In this document: positions 22,060-35,590 of the stretch, one piece after another
Layout of the letters: every line of letters begins with the position of its first letter
Numbering within the stretch: position 1 is the stretch's first letter
NCBI RefSeq assembly: GCF_000699445.3
Contig: NC_067196.1
Span: 78,482,364 to 78,546,363 of the forward strand
Length of the DNA: 64,000 bases
From: Schistosoma haematobium
Taxonomy: Eukaryota; Platyhelminthes; Trematoda; Strigeidida; Schistosomatidae
Direction of reading: 5' to 3'
The notes under the pieces: generated by a model
Databases searched by the model: none
Told to the model about the DNA's origin: nothing
Seen by the model: only the letters and a program-made list of their open reading frames with translations
Position numbers and translations under genes: made by a program

Positions 22060-22225
22060 CCTTCACATTCTGTATGATTCTTCAAGTTCACAATTCCTTT
22101 CTATTTTCTCTTTTATTTTCTTCAACTCGATCTTCTTAGTCTTCCGCTGCCGAGGTTTTTACTTCCGAATGTTATTACATACTAATTATATCGACAAACA
22201 TAAGAAGCATACACTACAATATTAC
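22060..22225 (-). repeat. Shared repeat block (TCTTCTTAGTCTTCCGCTGC type)
   Basis: The blocks CTTCAACTCGATCTTCTTAG and ATATCGACA...CATAAG recur, with changes, at 43810, 55000 and 57170. At 43810 they run into CR1-like leader sequence, so this is probably a leader or upstream piece of that LINE family. Confidence 0.5.
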
Positions 22226-24113
22226 TAAATCCAATGGATTTCCTGTATTGACTAGTCATACAGTGATAACGTGTGTTTCATGTCTTGTTCAAAGATTCAA
22301 AATGATTACAATTCTGTAAATCTATTTATAATCTAGTTTTTGTACACAACTACAAGTACAATACTTAATCTTGTGACTATTATTTGGTGCTTTTTTAGGA
22401 ACATTTATTACGGAAATTTTCTTTTGGCTTACGAAAAGAAAATAAATAAAGTTATCTTGTATCAGATATGATGTTATTCAATGTTAAATTTCCTTTTCTC
22501 GATAACAGCGTAAGTAGGGGTTGCTTTTAAGTAGACCAATCGGGATTTTCAATTTAATTGATTTAAAATATGATCTATGTTACTATGCAGGAGAGTTATT
22601 AAAGTTTGTTTCATTTCATAGTTGACATCATGGAGTGATTTTAGTTAAATAACCATTGAAATCATTTGCATGATTCTTCTCAGTTTTAATTGAATGTTTA
22701 GTTAAGATTAGTCTGTGATGTAAATTGTAACGATCTATTTATTTTTAAAATATTAACAACAATTTTATGAAATTACCAGGAGTGTACTTGTTCAAGAATG
22801 AGGCAATTTCCCTTGAACTGAGTTATTCTATGCCTCGAAATACATTTTATATGAATGTTTCAATTTTCTAATCAACCAAACATATGAACATAGATTTTGT
22901 ACTTGATCTTACTACCTTCAACGGTTTGATAAAAAGAATGGAAATTATTTTAAGCTTTTACATTATGTCGTTAGAAACAGTTTCTTCTTGTAATGTACTG
23001 ATTAAAACATTTAGTTAGTGAACTATGTGATTTCTTTCATTGATTTGATCTTTAAAAGCATTATATAATCATTTAACTATAGTATTTAGTTTTGGATAAC
23101 AAACATACAGGATTTTTTTATTTATTACTGCCACGAGGACCTTTGATTGAAGCTGATGTTCATCTGACATGTATATGTTTGATAAAATTTGGTAATTTGT
23201 TCTTCTTCAAAGTTCAGTTTACTTGAAAAAAAAAGTACTCAATGTGTCAAATCTAATTTTCTAACACAGTTCTATTGAAAATTAATCTTTTGGTCTATAA
23301 TCAAATCCACATTGTCAATTTACAATCTAAGTTTATTACTAATTCACTCATATACAAAAACTATTCATTCTACAAAACTGTTTATGCTTATATAAGTGAA
23401 AGAATACTAATTTAATCCAGAGGAATTTTAATGTGTATTTCTATATGTTACAATATGGAATTTTACTTAAATTAATTTACACAACCCATTAAGACATTGA
23501 ATAAAAAATAAAGAGAATCCTGAGAAAAAATTTCTCTTTTTGACGAAATCATTTACTTAGATTGTACATTCACATTTGTAGTTGTTGGGTAAATGTATAA
23601 GTCTATAGAAAGATAGAAAAGATTGCATCATAAAGTGATTCGAGATTTTAAATATCAAATGGAATTGCGTAACAATCAGGAGATTAAAGAAGAATAGGAG
23701 GATGGAAATAATTTACGATTCGGAATTATCAAAGATAATTGTTCGCTTGACATGTATTAAAAATCGTAAAGCACATAGTGATAAACCTGAGAAGGGATGA
23801 TAGTAATAACTGATTAAGGTTAACTTAACAACTTAAAGTAATAATATACAGCTTGAGTAAATCACTTCGTCCAAAAAATTGCAATCTATCTTTTCGTTCT
23901 TCTGTCAAGTTTGTTATAGAAAATGTCAGATTCAATTTTCTGCAAAGCTATGTAGACAAAGACGATCATTCGAGACCATTTTTCAATACATTACGTCGAA
24001 CTGACATCCATCTAAATCATCATGATTCAAAACGCCTCACCTTGAATTATATTATATTATAAAGTCAAGAATATCAGAAATAGAACGAAATATTTCATTA
24101 CAAACAAACATTT
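22226..24113. other. AT-rich non-coding stretch
   Basis: Nothing recognisable was seen. The frame at 23853-24062 has no family features. Confidence 0.5.
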
Positions 24114-25625
24114 CATATGATTTGTAGGACGTCAGCACATTTTTTAAAAAGGAGGTTTGGGATACCATTAGGTCCTAAACGTCGGTATGAATTAAGTGAC
24201 TGGAGACATCTTCGGACATCAGTTTCAGTGAAACTAGGAAAACAGTTATTCTTTAAACCTGTGAATAAAGGGAGCATTACATCAGATGACTGACATACAA
24301 AAGACTCATTTAAGTCACAAACATTCAGCTGGCTATCTGTCTGTCACCTGTAAGTTCTTTAAAGAGTTTCCACATACTTGGAGAGTTTTTGAGTAAACAG
24401 AGTTGAGACGTCTAATCTCTAGGTTTATCAGACCATTTAGCTTACAAACTTCATTTGAGTTTTTCTCCTTGTACATTCTTTTTTTCATCCTCCGTAGTCG
24501 TTTTAGTTGTGAAGATGTAGGTCGATCAAAACTTACAAAAATGGTTTCAGTGGGACAACAAATGTCAAAACAGAATTTAAGGTAACAAGTGATAACGTCA
24601 GTAGTGTTTTCCAGTGAGTCATCTGTAAATAATTCCCAGTTAGTCGAATGAAACATGTTTTTCAGGTTTCGCATATTTTCTTCTGAGTAATTCCTATATT
24701 TGACTTTCTAGGTTTGATGTAAGAGTGTACTCTTCTCATGCTTTCCACGAATTATACAGTGATTCGAGCTACACAATGGAGCACGTTTACTAGTCCCATA
24801 TACACCCACACCATTAATGAAGACGAAGTCTAAATGAGCATCCAAACGAGTAGGAAAATCTACTACATGTTGGTGACCTAGTGACATAAGGAAGCTACAG
24901 TCACATGAATTGAAATCACCACATACAAATGAAAGTGAATCACTGAAGGCAGTAACAGCAAAATCAGTGAATTCATCAGCGAAAACAGATAGCGCAGGTG
25001 GTGTGCAGTCTGGAGTCACGTAGATATTGGTAACATAAACATATTTGTATTAATTCAGATGTTTTGGATGACATCTTAGAGTTAGACAGTCGATAAAGTC
25101 ATTTGAAATCTTGTAACACGCAAATGAAGATCGACACCAGTTCACCTTTACAAACGTAGCTACACCACCGCCACACCTCTTTTTATTGTTTGATTGATCC
25201 TGACGATAAATTTTGAAATCACTTAGTGATACTAGGCAGTCGTCCTGTAAATCATTTAACCAAGATTCTTGGATTGTGATGACACCACAATTACGATACA
25301 TATTTGGACTTAGTAGGAATTGAAGATAGTCCACTTGGTTGATTAGTGATCGGCAGTTAGAATTTAGCAGCTCGAGAATCGACATACGATTAATGTTCAT
25401 TCTCTTTAACGCATATTGCCAACCACCACGATGTCTTTTATAGTACTTTTTTGTAACTTGTGCAGTGAAGGGTCGTAGGCTTTTCATAAACGCGACTGTA
25501 TAGGTTATGCAATTAATGGACATGATGAGACGTTACAACAAAATGAAAAAGACAGATAACTTGTTGAAATAATTAGATGGCAGAAACAGGTAGCCCAGAT
25601 ATTCAAGCAGACCGCCCTATCTATC
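24114..25625 (-). pseudogene. CR1-like LINE: endonuclease and start of RT
   Basis: Minus-strand copy. The endonuclease-type (EEP) domain reads LELLNSNCRSLINQVDYL, VITIQESWLND (catalytic Glu), GGGVATFVKV, then after an in-frame TAA (25050) YVYVTNIYVTPDC, VCGDFNSCD (the GDFN box), LDFVFINGV and SSNHCII (usual SDH/SNH end). A second in-frame stop (near 24705) precedes the linker MRNLKNMFHS...LKRLRRMKKRMYKEKN. After a frameshift near 24333 the RT begins: FTETDVRRCLQSLNS, LGPNGIPNLLFKKCADVL. The RT then stops at about 24114. The order and motifs fit the CR1/SR1-like schistosome LINEs; the clade name is inferred. Leader sequence at 25524-25625 matches 60500-60640. Confidence 0.85.
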
Positions 25626-25724
25626 TTTTTGATAAATACTTAAGGCATTAACAATCAAACGATTATTAAACTTGTTTTATAAAGAAAGTTTTAATACCTT
25701 TGTTTATTTAACCTCACTGTCACC

Positions 25725-25990
25725 ATGTCTAACAGAGGTTTATTATCAGTATTATTATTATCCTGTAAAAATAAGTATACATATTTACGATTGTCCAGCC
25801 TTGAAAATGAATTCGCCGAAAAGAGAACTCTTTGCTGAACCAGTCTTTCTTATTTAATGTCTTAATGAGTGTATTCCGTTTACTAAAAAATTGTCAATAA
25901 CTATTCTTTGAAGAAGTGACCTACACTAAGCCACGAAACGTCAGAAAATCAGATTTTTCAACTCATTGGGATATTACAAATATACTATTT
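25725..25990 (+). repeat. Two short terminal-repeat motifs
   Basis: 25795-25855 (CCTTGAAAATGAATTCGCCG, AAAAGAGAAC) resembles the arms at 55470 and 56235. 25905-25990 (TTTGAAGAAGTGACCTACAC, ACGAAACGTCAGAAAATCAG, CATTGGGATATTACAAATAT) resembles 38521 and 40028. These recurrent blocks are probably ends of Penelope-like elements. Confidence 0.5.
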
Positions 25991-28917
25991 ATTTATGACA
26001 ATCCACCCAATGCTCAGTTTATTCGTAATTATCAAATCAAACCTTAGTAATGATACCTATATTAAGCTTGAAGTTTGCCTTTATTATTATCATAACGAAT
26101 AACAAGTCAATTGAGCAATCGCTAATGCGAATAAATTGGTTATTAAAAAATTGTTTTGATTGGATAGATGGTAAATAGAAGAGCATACTATTCATTTATA
26201 AAACATAAACGTACGTCACTTATCAATGAAATGATTTAACAGTCAAAGAAACCTTTTGGGTAGACTAATATATGTGTTAATCAGCCACCATTACATTCAC
26301 AATACTTCTGAATAAAATGCTGACAAATAAGAGTGTAGTGGTTTACAGTTGTGAACATCAGTAAAAACACAACCAGACTTCGGATCATATTATAAATTTA
26401 GAAAAAAGTTTGTAAAATGTATTTCGTAATATTTTTAGTGATCGATACGCAACTCACAAGCAGTCATCATGTAAAATATCCTATATTTATTTTGAAACTT
26501 ATTGTAGTTCGTAAAAGGTAGACAGCCTAACTCAACTTGAATATATTGACGAGTAATGAAACTAGATATATGATAATAACATCAGTTATCAGATAGGTGA
26601 ATTAGTCAATGGAAATATATGTGCAAACTTTAGTGGAAATACTAGAGGATCAACGTTTTTATTTACTTAAAACTGTTTAGTTATATTTGTGACTTTCTAT
26701 GCACAATAGTCTGAAATGAAATAAATAATATATTGAGTAATTAACAAATTCATAAGATGTTTTTTATGGTTACTGAAGCTAAGTGAAGTAGTTGTAGCAC
26801 CCTCATGCCCAAGCAGACTTGATCTGTTTATTACTACATTAATGATCTAAACGATTGGTTATGAATTTTTGTTTACGTACATTTGATATGGATGTGTACT
26901 CGTCTATTTGTATATTAGTTTACATTATTCCATGTATTTGAACTGTACATGTATTCCAAGTCAATAGTTAATACGGTAGTTGATCACCCAATCATACTCC
27001 ATTCAAGCTACTCAGTTGGTTTCTATGTTAATCAATTTATTATACGGTATACATCACACAATTCACATCTTACAATTTCTATTCGCCTCACATTTGGTCT
27101 GTTTTATCATTTGACCTAACAAAACATTATTAAGATATTTTGTATCCGACTACTTATATTGGATTATCAAATAGATCTAGTCATACAGCAGGATGTTTAG
27201 GAAAATATATGAATTCATTTAATAGTTCTCTGATGTTAGATTTAAACGCTACCAATATATTCAAACGTTATTGAAAATCGGTTAAGTGAAAATAATATGT
27301 AGACAAGAGATGTGAGCTTCAACTGTCTACTCAACAATTATAAAGAGGGATAAAGAAGAACCAATATATCAGAAGATAAGAAAAAGAATGAGAACAATGA
27401 CTGGTGTTCAACTGTAGTTAACCATATTGTCGTTCGAAATATTTTCGATTGAAATGTTTTTATTTTGGTTAAATGTTAAAAGTATAAACTGGTCAAATTA
27501 AACTCCTAAAATTTCTTATGAGAGTTCCAACAATCATTTTCGCTTTTAAATATTGATTATGACATCATCTTACAAAGAGAAATTATACGGTGACTTTCAA
27601 TGAGTTAGTTGGACATTATCGGTAATTAGTCAGATATGTTTTGAACTCAAAATAGTGAGTAGATCATTTTGTTTGTTTTGTTTGCAAAGAATTTAGTCTA
27701 GTAAACTACTTCAATCATATAGTAACCTACTGTTTTATTTGAACGTCAGGTATGAAATCTATACAGGAATTCAACAGTACCGAAATCTTTATTTAACTCT
27801 TTTAAAGTTAGAAAAGACCGATACATACATTGTATTTTCTAACTGTATATTTAATTATGACACACCTAAAACAAAACTATACTTAATCACATTAAAGGCG
27901 TCAGTATTTATTGTTATTTGTAAACCATTGAAAGTCAGTTGACATGAAAAATGGTTTGGGGTAAAATTAGAAATATTAAACAATGAATAAAAGAAATTGA
28001 GATAAACGCTTGAGTTAAAAAAAATTCGCATAGAATCAATAATGAACAATTATTCAAGGCGTAAATCATGCTTAACTGTTCATTTAATAAATGTCCAAAA
28101 TTTAGTAAGCAAGCATTGTGATGTATATATATATATATATTTCTAGATGCTTCCTAAAACAATAAATCTTCTTTTTATTGAATCATTATAAAGCTACCAC
28201 CTGAAAATTATTGGTTTATCATCAACAGTTATGAAGTCAAGATTCCCATGAACCAAAATTATATAACTCATTATTTTATTGTTGAAAGAAAAGTCCGTTT
28301 ATTTCCATGTTTCTTTAGAATGCATCACAAAAGCTAGAACCTAAACAATGACATATCGTTCAAATTATGGATGGATATTATAGTAGGAAGTAGTGATGTG
28401 GAAATAATTCAAAGAACTTTTGTTTATTATCAATATAATCTAGATTATGTTTCTCTACCTATAGTTAGGAGATTCAGTTTATATTTTTGCTGAAAAAAAT
28501 ATAAAATTACGTTGACAAAACATTGTCAAAATCTTGTTTGTAGGTTTAGATTGCTTCTTTACGTTTGTTCAAAACGCCCACACATTGTATTTCTTTTCAT
28601 AAGGTTCATATTTGTTAGTAACTATTAACGTTCATGTAACTTATCATGAAAAAACTTTCGTAATAATCATATTTAACATCTTATCTACGGTAACAATTAA
28701 ATTACACCAGGAAATTTAGTTCTAATGTAAAGTGATATCTAAACTAGTAAAAAAAATTAGCTGCCATCTCTTTATTTTCACTTATTTCAAATAATAGTGA
28801 TAGATCCTGATTGATGGATAGTTATTATAGGACACATCAATGGTCAGTTATCAGGCGTACAGATAACTGATTAATTTCACAAGACTGATCTTAACTCAAA
28901 CCATTTGACTTTTTATA
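25991..28917. other. AT-rich non-coding stretch
   Basis: No gene or repeat family was recognised over nearly 3 kb, apart from a short (AT)n run near 28123-28141. Confidence 0.5.
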
Positions 28918-29511
28918 CAAGTTGAACAAGGAGGTTCAGATGCAGACGTAAAGGCGAAGATTGGCAAAGCAAGGGCCGCATTCCTACAATTGAAGAACAT
29001 ATGGAACTCAAAACAACTTTCAACCAATATCAAAGTCAGAATCTTCAATACGAACGTCAGGGCAGTTCTACTGTACGAAGCTGAAACTTGGAGAACTACT
29101 ACAACCATCATCAAGAAGGTACAAGTATTTATAAATGGTTGACTACTCAAGATACTCAACATCCATTGGCCAGATACCATCAACAACAGCCTTTTATGGG
29201 AGAGAACAAACCAGCTTCCAGCTGAAGAGGAAATTAGGAAAAGCCGATGGAAATAGGTAGGACATACATTACGCAAATCATCAAACTGCATCACGAAGCA
29301 AACCCTAACTTGGAATCCTGAAGGGAAGTGGAAAAGAGGAAGGCTAAAGAACACATGACGTCGGGAAATAGAATCAGATATGAAAAGGATGAATAACAAC
29401 TGGAAGGAGCTGGAAAGGAATGCCCAGGTCAGGGTTGAATGTAGAATGCTGATGAGCGGCCTATGTTCCTTTACGAGGAGTAACAGGCGTAAGTAAGTAA
29501 GTAAGTAAGTA
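28918..29511 (+). pseudogene. RTE-like LINE, C-terminal domain with tail
   Basis: Starts at QGGSDADVKAKIGKARAAFL and continues LQLKNIWNSKQLSTN, KVRIFNTNVRAVLLYEAETW (G to E change), a TGA within the VFING block, [20 protein letters not shown], a TAG in [28 protein letters not shown], and the end [18 protein letters not shown]. The 3' terminus is a clean run of four to five GTAA units. The stops and the missing RT core make it dead. It gives the fullest view of the family's C-terminus in this window. Confidence 0.9.
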
Positions 29512-30009
29512 CAATTTGAGTAGAGAAGGTATTGAGGTTTGTTGGACCCGTATCCATACTAAAGTTCAAACCCCACTTTGTCTATTCGAAAACAATTTGT
29601 ATGTTAACTGATTATTTAATCATGTTATCAACAGTGATTTTTATAAAGAAAATCTTTGTTTTTCTCTAATCTTTCAGTTAACATTTATTTTTCATGTTCC
29701 AATGCTTTACCAAGTTAATGTGTTACCAAATCTTATGAAACGCTTGATATGAATCTGTCATATAGTTCTAATAACCTTCGTCTTTTCATTACACTATCTA
29801 AATTTTATAATAAACTGGTAGAATGAAAGGTCTTAACAATAAAGAAGGATTTTCCAAAAAAGTTTGTTTTTTCGAATAGTAGTTTTATTAATTAAAGTTT
29901 CAAAACAAAACTTACCACTAAAAAAACTAGTTCATGATGAAGAAGATTTGTAGCTCAAAAGGATGATTTTGATAGAGTTTTGTTCTCAGCTCAAAGAACA
30001 AAACAGAAT

Positions 30010-31008
30010 TCCTATGATGGATTAAACTGCAAAATTGTGCATGGAGGACAGTTGACAAAGTCGTTCGAAGTAAAGACCGGTGTCAGGCAAGGTTGCTCAC
30101 TCACACCATTTCTCTTTCTCATAGTGATCGACTGGATCATGAAGACGTTAACAACCTGAGGGAAAGCATGGGGTACAGTAGACTGCCAAGATGCAGCTGG
30201 ATGATCTAGACTTCGCAGATGATCTGGCTCTTCTATCACATACGCAATAACAAATGCAGTGGGAGACAACTAGTGTAACAGCAGCCTCAGCATCAGTAGG
30301 TCTCAATATACACAAAGGGAAAAGCAGGATTCTCAGATACAACACAGCATGCACCAATCCAATCAAAATTGACGGAGAAAATTCGAAAGATGTAAAAACA
30401 TTTACATATCTGGGCAGCATCATTGATGAACACGGTGGATCTGATGCAGACGCGAAGGCGAGGATCGGTAAAGCAAGAGCAGCATATTTACAATTGAAGA
30501 ACATCTGGAACTCAAAACAACTGTCAACCAACACCAAGGTCAGGATTTTCAATACAAATGTCAGCACAGTTCTACTATATGGAGCGGAAACCTGGAGAAC
30601 TACGAAACCCATCATCCAGAAGATACACGTGTTTATTGATAGTTGTCTACGAAAAATATTTCGGATCCGTTGATCAGACACTATCAGCAACAACCTACTA
30701 TGAGAGAGAACAAACCAGATCCCATTTGAGGAAGAAATCAGAAAGAAGTGGTGGAAGTGGATAGGATACACATTGAGAAAAGAACCGAACTGCATCACAA
30801 GGTAAGCCCTCACATAAAATCCTCAATACCAAAGGAGGAGAGGAAGAACAAAGAACACATTACTTTGAGAAATAGAGATAGACATGAGAAAAAATGAACA
30901 AGAATTGGATGGAAGTAGAAAAGAAGGCCCAGGACAGAGTGGGTTAGACAATGCTGGTAGGCGGCCTATGCTCTATTAGGAGTAACAGGCGTAAGTAAGT
31001 AAGTAAGT
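30010..31008 (+). pseudogene. RTE-like LINE, RT core to 3' tail
   Basis: Starts in YDGLNCKIVHGGQLTKSFEV and includes GVRQGCSLTPFLF (motif B') and LDFADDLALLSHT with the FADD catalytic pair intact, but frameshifts surround it. Then ASASVGLNIHKGKSRILRYN and the IIDEHGGSDADAKARIGKARA block in the open frame 30254-30673, the CLRKIFRIR stop, C-terminal pieces and a tail of GTAA repeats. The large minus-strand frame at 30148-30813 is its shadow. The fragment starts 499 bp after the previous copy ends. Confidence 0.9.
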
Positions 31009-32042
31009 ATGTTCATCATGTAACTGAGAGTGTGAATAACAATCTAAGAAAACCAGATTACATATGTATCTATTCATAGAATGAAACTAGGTTACTAAAT
31101 ATTGTAGATGTGATAATGCGTAGATTACAAAATCTCTAGTTGAAATTCTAATTGAAAGCTAAAAACATGATGTTTTATTCAGATTCATTTATTTATTTTT
31201 TTCGTTAGTAAAAAAGTGGAGGTCAACAATCTTTGATTTAATTTTATTTTATTTTTTAATTATTTATTTAAATAAGTAGTAAATTCAGAACTGATAAATT
31301 AAATTGTTATATTCAATTTTAAGTTTACAAAAGTTTATCAGCCTACAAGGTGATCAATCATATTTATGTTTGTTCCGTAAATTGATGTACATATATAGAT
31401 AATAAAGATTGACTTAAAAATTCAGTTCAGAATAGCAACCATAGTATCATTCAAATCTTTATGACACATATGGTACAAATGGAATATCTTATTTTGAAAA
31501 AAAAATTGTAATTTAGACATTTAACCCACTATGCAATTTTCTGTGTGACTCTGATTCAGCATATGTCTGCACATCAATGTTTAATCTATTCTCTCTCATT
31601 GATTGTAATACACAGACAATCAATAATTTGTCCATACTTGATTAACACTCATAAATGTATATGAATTTTTAATACACATTCTTGGTTTACCTGTGTGCTT
31701 ACTTCCTGTACGCTTGCAGATTTTACCAATCTTTAAGAATAAACTATCTCTATAACTGGTGTTTAGGCTTTTGAATAATCTCGAGTAAATCTATAATTCT
31801 ACTAGGAGATTTAGCCTGCATTAAATACTCAGTTAACGGGATACAATTTATTAGAGTTAGATAGGGTGGAAATTAATGTCTACAATCTCACTTTATAACT
31901 TTTGGCTCTTAAAGTTATAAATACTGAGCTCATGTCTTAATGTAGATATGAACACTAACATGCAGTTACATTCAGGTGATAAGTCTTAAAAAGGATAAAA
32001 TGAGTTGCCTGATTTTTGTTGTTAACTATTATATATCTATTG
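31009..32042. other. AT-rich non-coding stretch
   Basis: Nothing recognisable was seen. Confidence 0.55.
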
Positions 32043-32413
32043 TAAATACCACAGATTGAAATCATGAGTCAATTGAAGCTAGACCACCATGGAAAACCTG
32101 GAAGCACTGGATGGCTATTTCGTACTAGTATGGGACTCCTCAGCAGTGCACATGCACGATCCCACCCCCCTCGAGATTCGAACTCAGGACTTGTCAGTCT
32201 CACGCCAAACGATTAACCAACTAGACCACTGAGCCGGCATCCAATTGTGTTAATGTCGGGATCGTGGATGTGCGCTGCTGAAGAGTCCCACACTAGGACG
32301 AAACGGCCGTTCAGTGCTTCTAGGTTTTCCATGGTGGTCTAGCTTCAATTGACTCATGATTTCAATCTGTGAAATTTCTAGAAAAAAATCTCCACAAACC
32401 CATTCTGATATTA
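32043..32413 (+). mobile_element. H2 element, two-armed copy with two hammerheads
   Basis: A left inverted arm (GAAATCATGAGTCAATTGAA, GCTAGACCACCATGG) carries a minus-strand hammerhead with one stem II mismatch (GTCC/GTAC), the tRNA-like head and box B in minus orientation. It is followed by a plus-strand hammerhead and tail ending CCACAAACCCATTCTG. Possible duplicated flanks are TTGTAAATA (left) and TTATAAATA (right). The frame at 32356-32550 is chance. Confidence 0.85.
32272..32317 (+). ncRNA. Hammerhead ribozyme, H2 type, weak cleavage site
   Basis: GCGCTG, CTGAAGA (allowed: position 7 is A), GTCC, CACACTA loop, GGAC, GAAA, CGGCCG, then GTT instead of GTC at the cleavage triplet, and CAGTGC closing stem I with one G-U pair. 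GUU fits the NUH rule but usually cleaves more slowly. Confidence 0.65.
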
Positions 32414-33859
32414 TAAATATCTTTAGAATAACTATTGGACATATGTTAAAGAGAAGAATTTTAACCTTTTCTATTTTGTCATTTAAATATGAACAAACAT
32501 TTCTGGTTATTTTGTTCTTTTTTAATATTTTTATTGTTTATAAACTTTGATGTTTTCAATTCTAATGATTTGTCATCTAATTCATGTTCCAATTTGTTAT
32601 TTACATAACATTAACAATGGTGGTGAATTAGTGAACCTGTTTATTTTTTAGTTTCTTCTAGTTATTTATTCACTATACAATCTTTTTAGTATTATTATTA
32701 TCATTATTATAACATGACTGAATGGGTAAACTTTGTTTATTTTTCTTGTTCAGATAGCGGCCATTCTTGTTCTCGCCTATAAAAATGTTTTGTAAAGAAA
32801 ATTAACTTCCTTGATAACACTTCTATGAGCTTTTGTATATAATGTAAGATGTTTCATGCTAAGTGTTTTGTTTACACGACATTAAATAAAACTTATATTA
32901 ATTAGTCTTGAGATATATTCTAAAGATGCTTTATTTTGTAAAATAACATTTGGTGATAGATAAAGGAGTATTCATAAAGAGCTATTCATTCATTGTTTAT
33001 CTTCTATAGCAACTCATATATATGTTTACCATTTATTATTTAGCTTTTAGTAAATCTAATTAACCGAAATGATAATAACAGTACAAAATATTCTAATTTA
33101 ACTTCTATTAAAGTCAAATTATATTACTTTCCTTTTTCTTTTTTTTAATATAAACAATTTTGTTTTTTGTTCATGTTCTTATTGTTACATGGAAAATATG
33201 ACAGGAAGTAATTTTTTTTCTTTTTCAAAGTAAATAACTCAATTGAAAAATCTCTAGGTGATAACAGATAAAGAATTTCAATAATGTTTCTAAGTAAAAT
33301 ATAATTTCTTCTTTGGAAAAGAAAATGTTAGTTTAACTGTAACATTGACATCCTAAACCCTAATTAGTATGGAATAAACTGACAGAAACATTATTTGTAA
33401 AATATATTACTAAAATAAAGAAAATTGTATGATTATGATAAGTGTATTGCCGCTCTAAAGGAAGTTTCATGGAATGTATCTAAAAATGTGCTTCAAATGA
33501 CTTGTTGTATTACTAAGCAATTACATTTAGACCTTAACATACGGACATATAGGTGAATATATTGTCTTATTTTAATTATCAACTATGATTAATAATAACT
33601 ATACACCGTAATAACTAAAGATATAAACCAATATGTTAAGATTTGATTAGTATAGAATAATACATGTGTAGTCTATAAAATTATTTTCAATTCAACTAGA
33701 AAGTGAGATTTATTTTTAATTATTTAATAGAATTTTAAAAAATTAATTAATTTTTTTATATTCTCGAAATCTCTATGGGATAAAACTTATTGTATAATGA
33801 ATTCTTCTATCTATGTTACGATTTGAATTGTATATTTAAAGTTCACATGTTATGAATAC
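32414..33859. other. AT-rich non-coding stretch
   Basis: Nothing recognisable was seen; long T runs only. Confidence 0.55.
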
Positions 33860-33951
33860 CTGGGCAGTAACACAGCCCTCACACAAATCAAATGAGATTT
33901 GTGTGGGGTGCATATGTATCTGGTGCCCCCTTGTACCAATATCTGTGTGTT

Positions 33952-33953
<2 letters not shown>
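33860..33953 (-). mobile_element. RTE-like LINE extreme 5' end fragment
   Basis: On the minus strand: CACACAGATATTGGTACAAG, GGGGCACCAGATACATATG, CTCATTTGATTTGTGTGAGG. This matches the start of the leader at 14665-14760. It stops after about 95 bp and borders an AT microsatellite. Confidence 0.65.

Positions 33954-34005
<52 letters not shown>
33954..34005. repeat. (AT)n microsatellite
   Basis: About 25 AT units, almost uninterrupted, directly beside a LINE 5'-end fragment. Confidence 0.97.
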
Positions 34006-34006
<1 letters not shown>

Positions 34007-35504
34007 TTTTGTGTATGTAATTAAAAATGATTTTATAAACTTTGTAAGCAAAATTTTGTATGTTTTTCAGTGGTCTGTTTCATATAGATGTTTGTCAACA
34101 GTGTACAATATTCAATCAATGTTAAAATTGGGGACGACCTTTGAGCGACGTCAAAGTAACCTTGAGAATGTTCACCCATTTAAAGTTAAGTGAGGGTTAT
34201 AAAGCAATGTGAAGAATAAAGATAATGATTTACAGTTGATAGTAAGGGTTAGGATTTAGATTTATAGTTTTCATCACGAACTGGAATCAGCTATAATGCA
34301 AAAACGTTATTTAGACAAATAAATGAATAAATTTCGTGCCAAAATCTAGGACTTGTTATTGTAAATCTGACTGATTCGTCCATAACATATTGTCTCAACA
34401 ATGTTCAAATTTTTCAGATATGAATATTACATGATGATTGAAATAAAGAAAAATATATGGTGCTTCACCTTTTTGCATTATGTTTAACAATAGAAGTTTA
34501 TAGTTTATAAACATGCTAGACAATAAATCCTTCAATATTATTGAAATATATCTTTGATATGTGATAGATAACATACATTTCTATCTAAAGTTTTCACTGA
34601 ACTAGTTCAAAACACATGTTTCTCCATTAAAGCTCTAAATGTTTAGCAAAACTCCCGTTAAAATTCACCAAGGTATAAATGTACATTTAGAATCAAACAT
34701 CTGAAGTTTAAAACGAATTCTGTGTATGTAAATGATCTATTTTTAAATATAACTAACAGGTATGTTGTAATCAAAATATTTGGATAGATGGGTCATTTTA
34801 ATATTAAAGACACATTATAGTATTAGACCTTGTGGTCCAATTTAAAGCTATCTAGAAATTTAACAACCATACAAGGGAATTGTTTATATTTTCCTTAAAT
34901 TGTGTAGATTAATGAGTCAGAAATAAATGTTTAGGTTTGCTAACTCTAAGTAGTTTTATAGATGAAGTGAATAAAACGTCTAGTAGTTTGAGAGAAGTTA
35001 CCAACTGATGTCGGCTGAAAGTATACTGAACTTTGATATTTGATTTTCGTTTTTACCATATATATACAGGTTATAAAACCAACCATCTGAGTAACTACAT
35101 ACATTAAAAGTCTTACTGGATAATAATTTATTAAGCAGTATGGTATTTTGTATAGTCCGTATTATTAACCATATTCTAACATTGGTATAGCACAACATTA
35201 AATTGTCTATACGATCGAGCATCGTAGTTTAATTTGGATAATTTTATATAGTTGCAAGCAATCAATAGAAAGCTGTGGCTATTAAATTAATACAAGGAAA
35301 TCGCAGTTAGCCAAATTTATATTTAATATTTTATAGAGAACTTAGTCTTTATGGAATTCTGTTGATCATATTTCCAGTGTTGGTTGAAGCGGGTTGTCGA
35401 AAAATAACGGACGTTATTAAAACTGGTGCAGAAACTAGAACAGGCAGTATATCAGCAATAGTTACATAAAACTAACTAAATAAATATCAGCAATACTGTA
35501 TTTG
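34006..35504. other. AT-rich non-coding stretch
   Basis: Nothing recognisable was seen. Confidence 0.55.
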
Positions 35505-35590
35505 AGTTGATGTTCACTCTTGGACTCGAACCTAGTACCGTTCGCTTCAAACGCCATCGCGTTATCCACTCAGCAATACTATTCACCTAT
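35505..35590 (-). repeat. Sm-alpha-type tRNA-like head, solo
   Basis: On the minus strand: GCTGAGTGGATAACGCGATG (box A-like), GAAGCGAACGGTACTAGG and box B GGTTCGAGTCC, then AGAGTGAACATCAACT. The hammerhead and tail are absent. It resembles tRNA boxes but lacks a plausible acceptor stem, so it is not a tRNA gene. Confidence 0.75.

Noticed and set aside
3700..31008. Active LINE
   Set aside because: Every RTE-like copy is truncated and carries stops, frameshifts or lost FADD residues. None has both endonuclease and RT.
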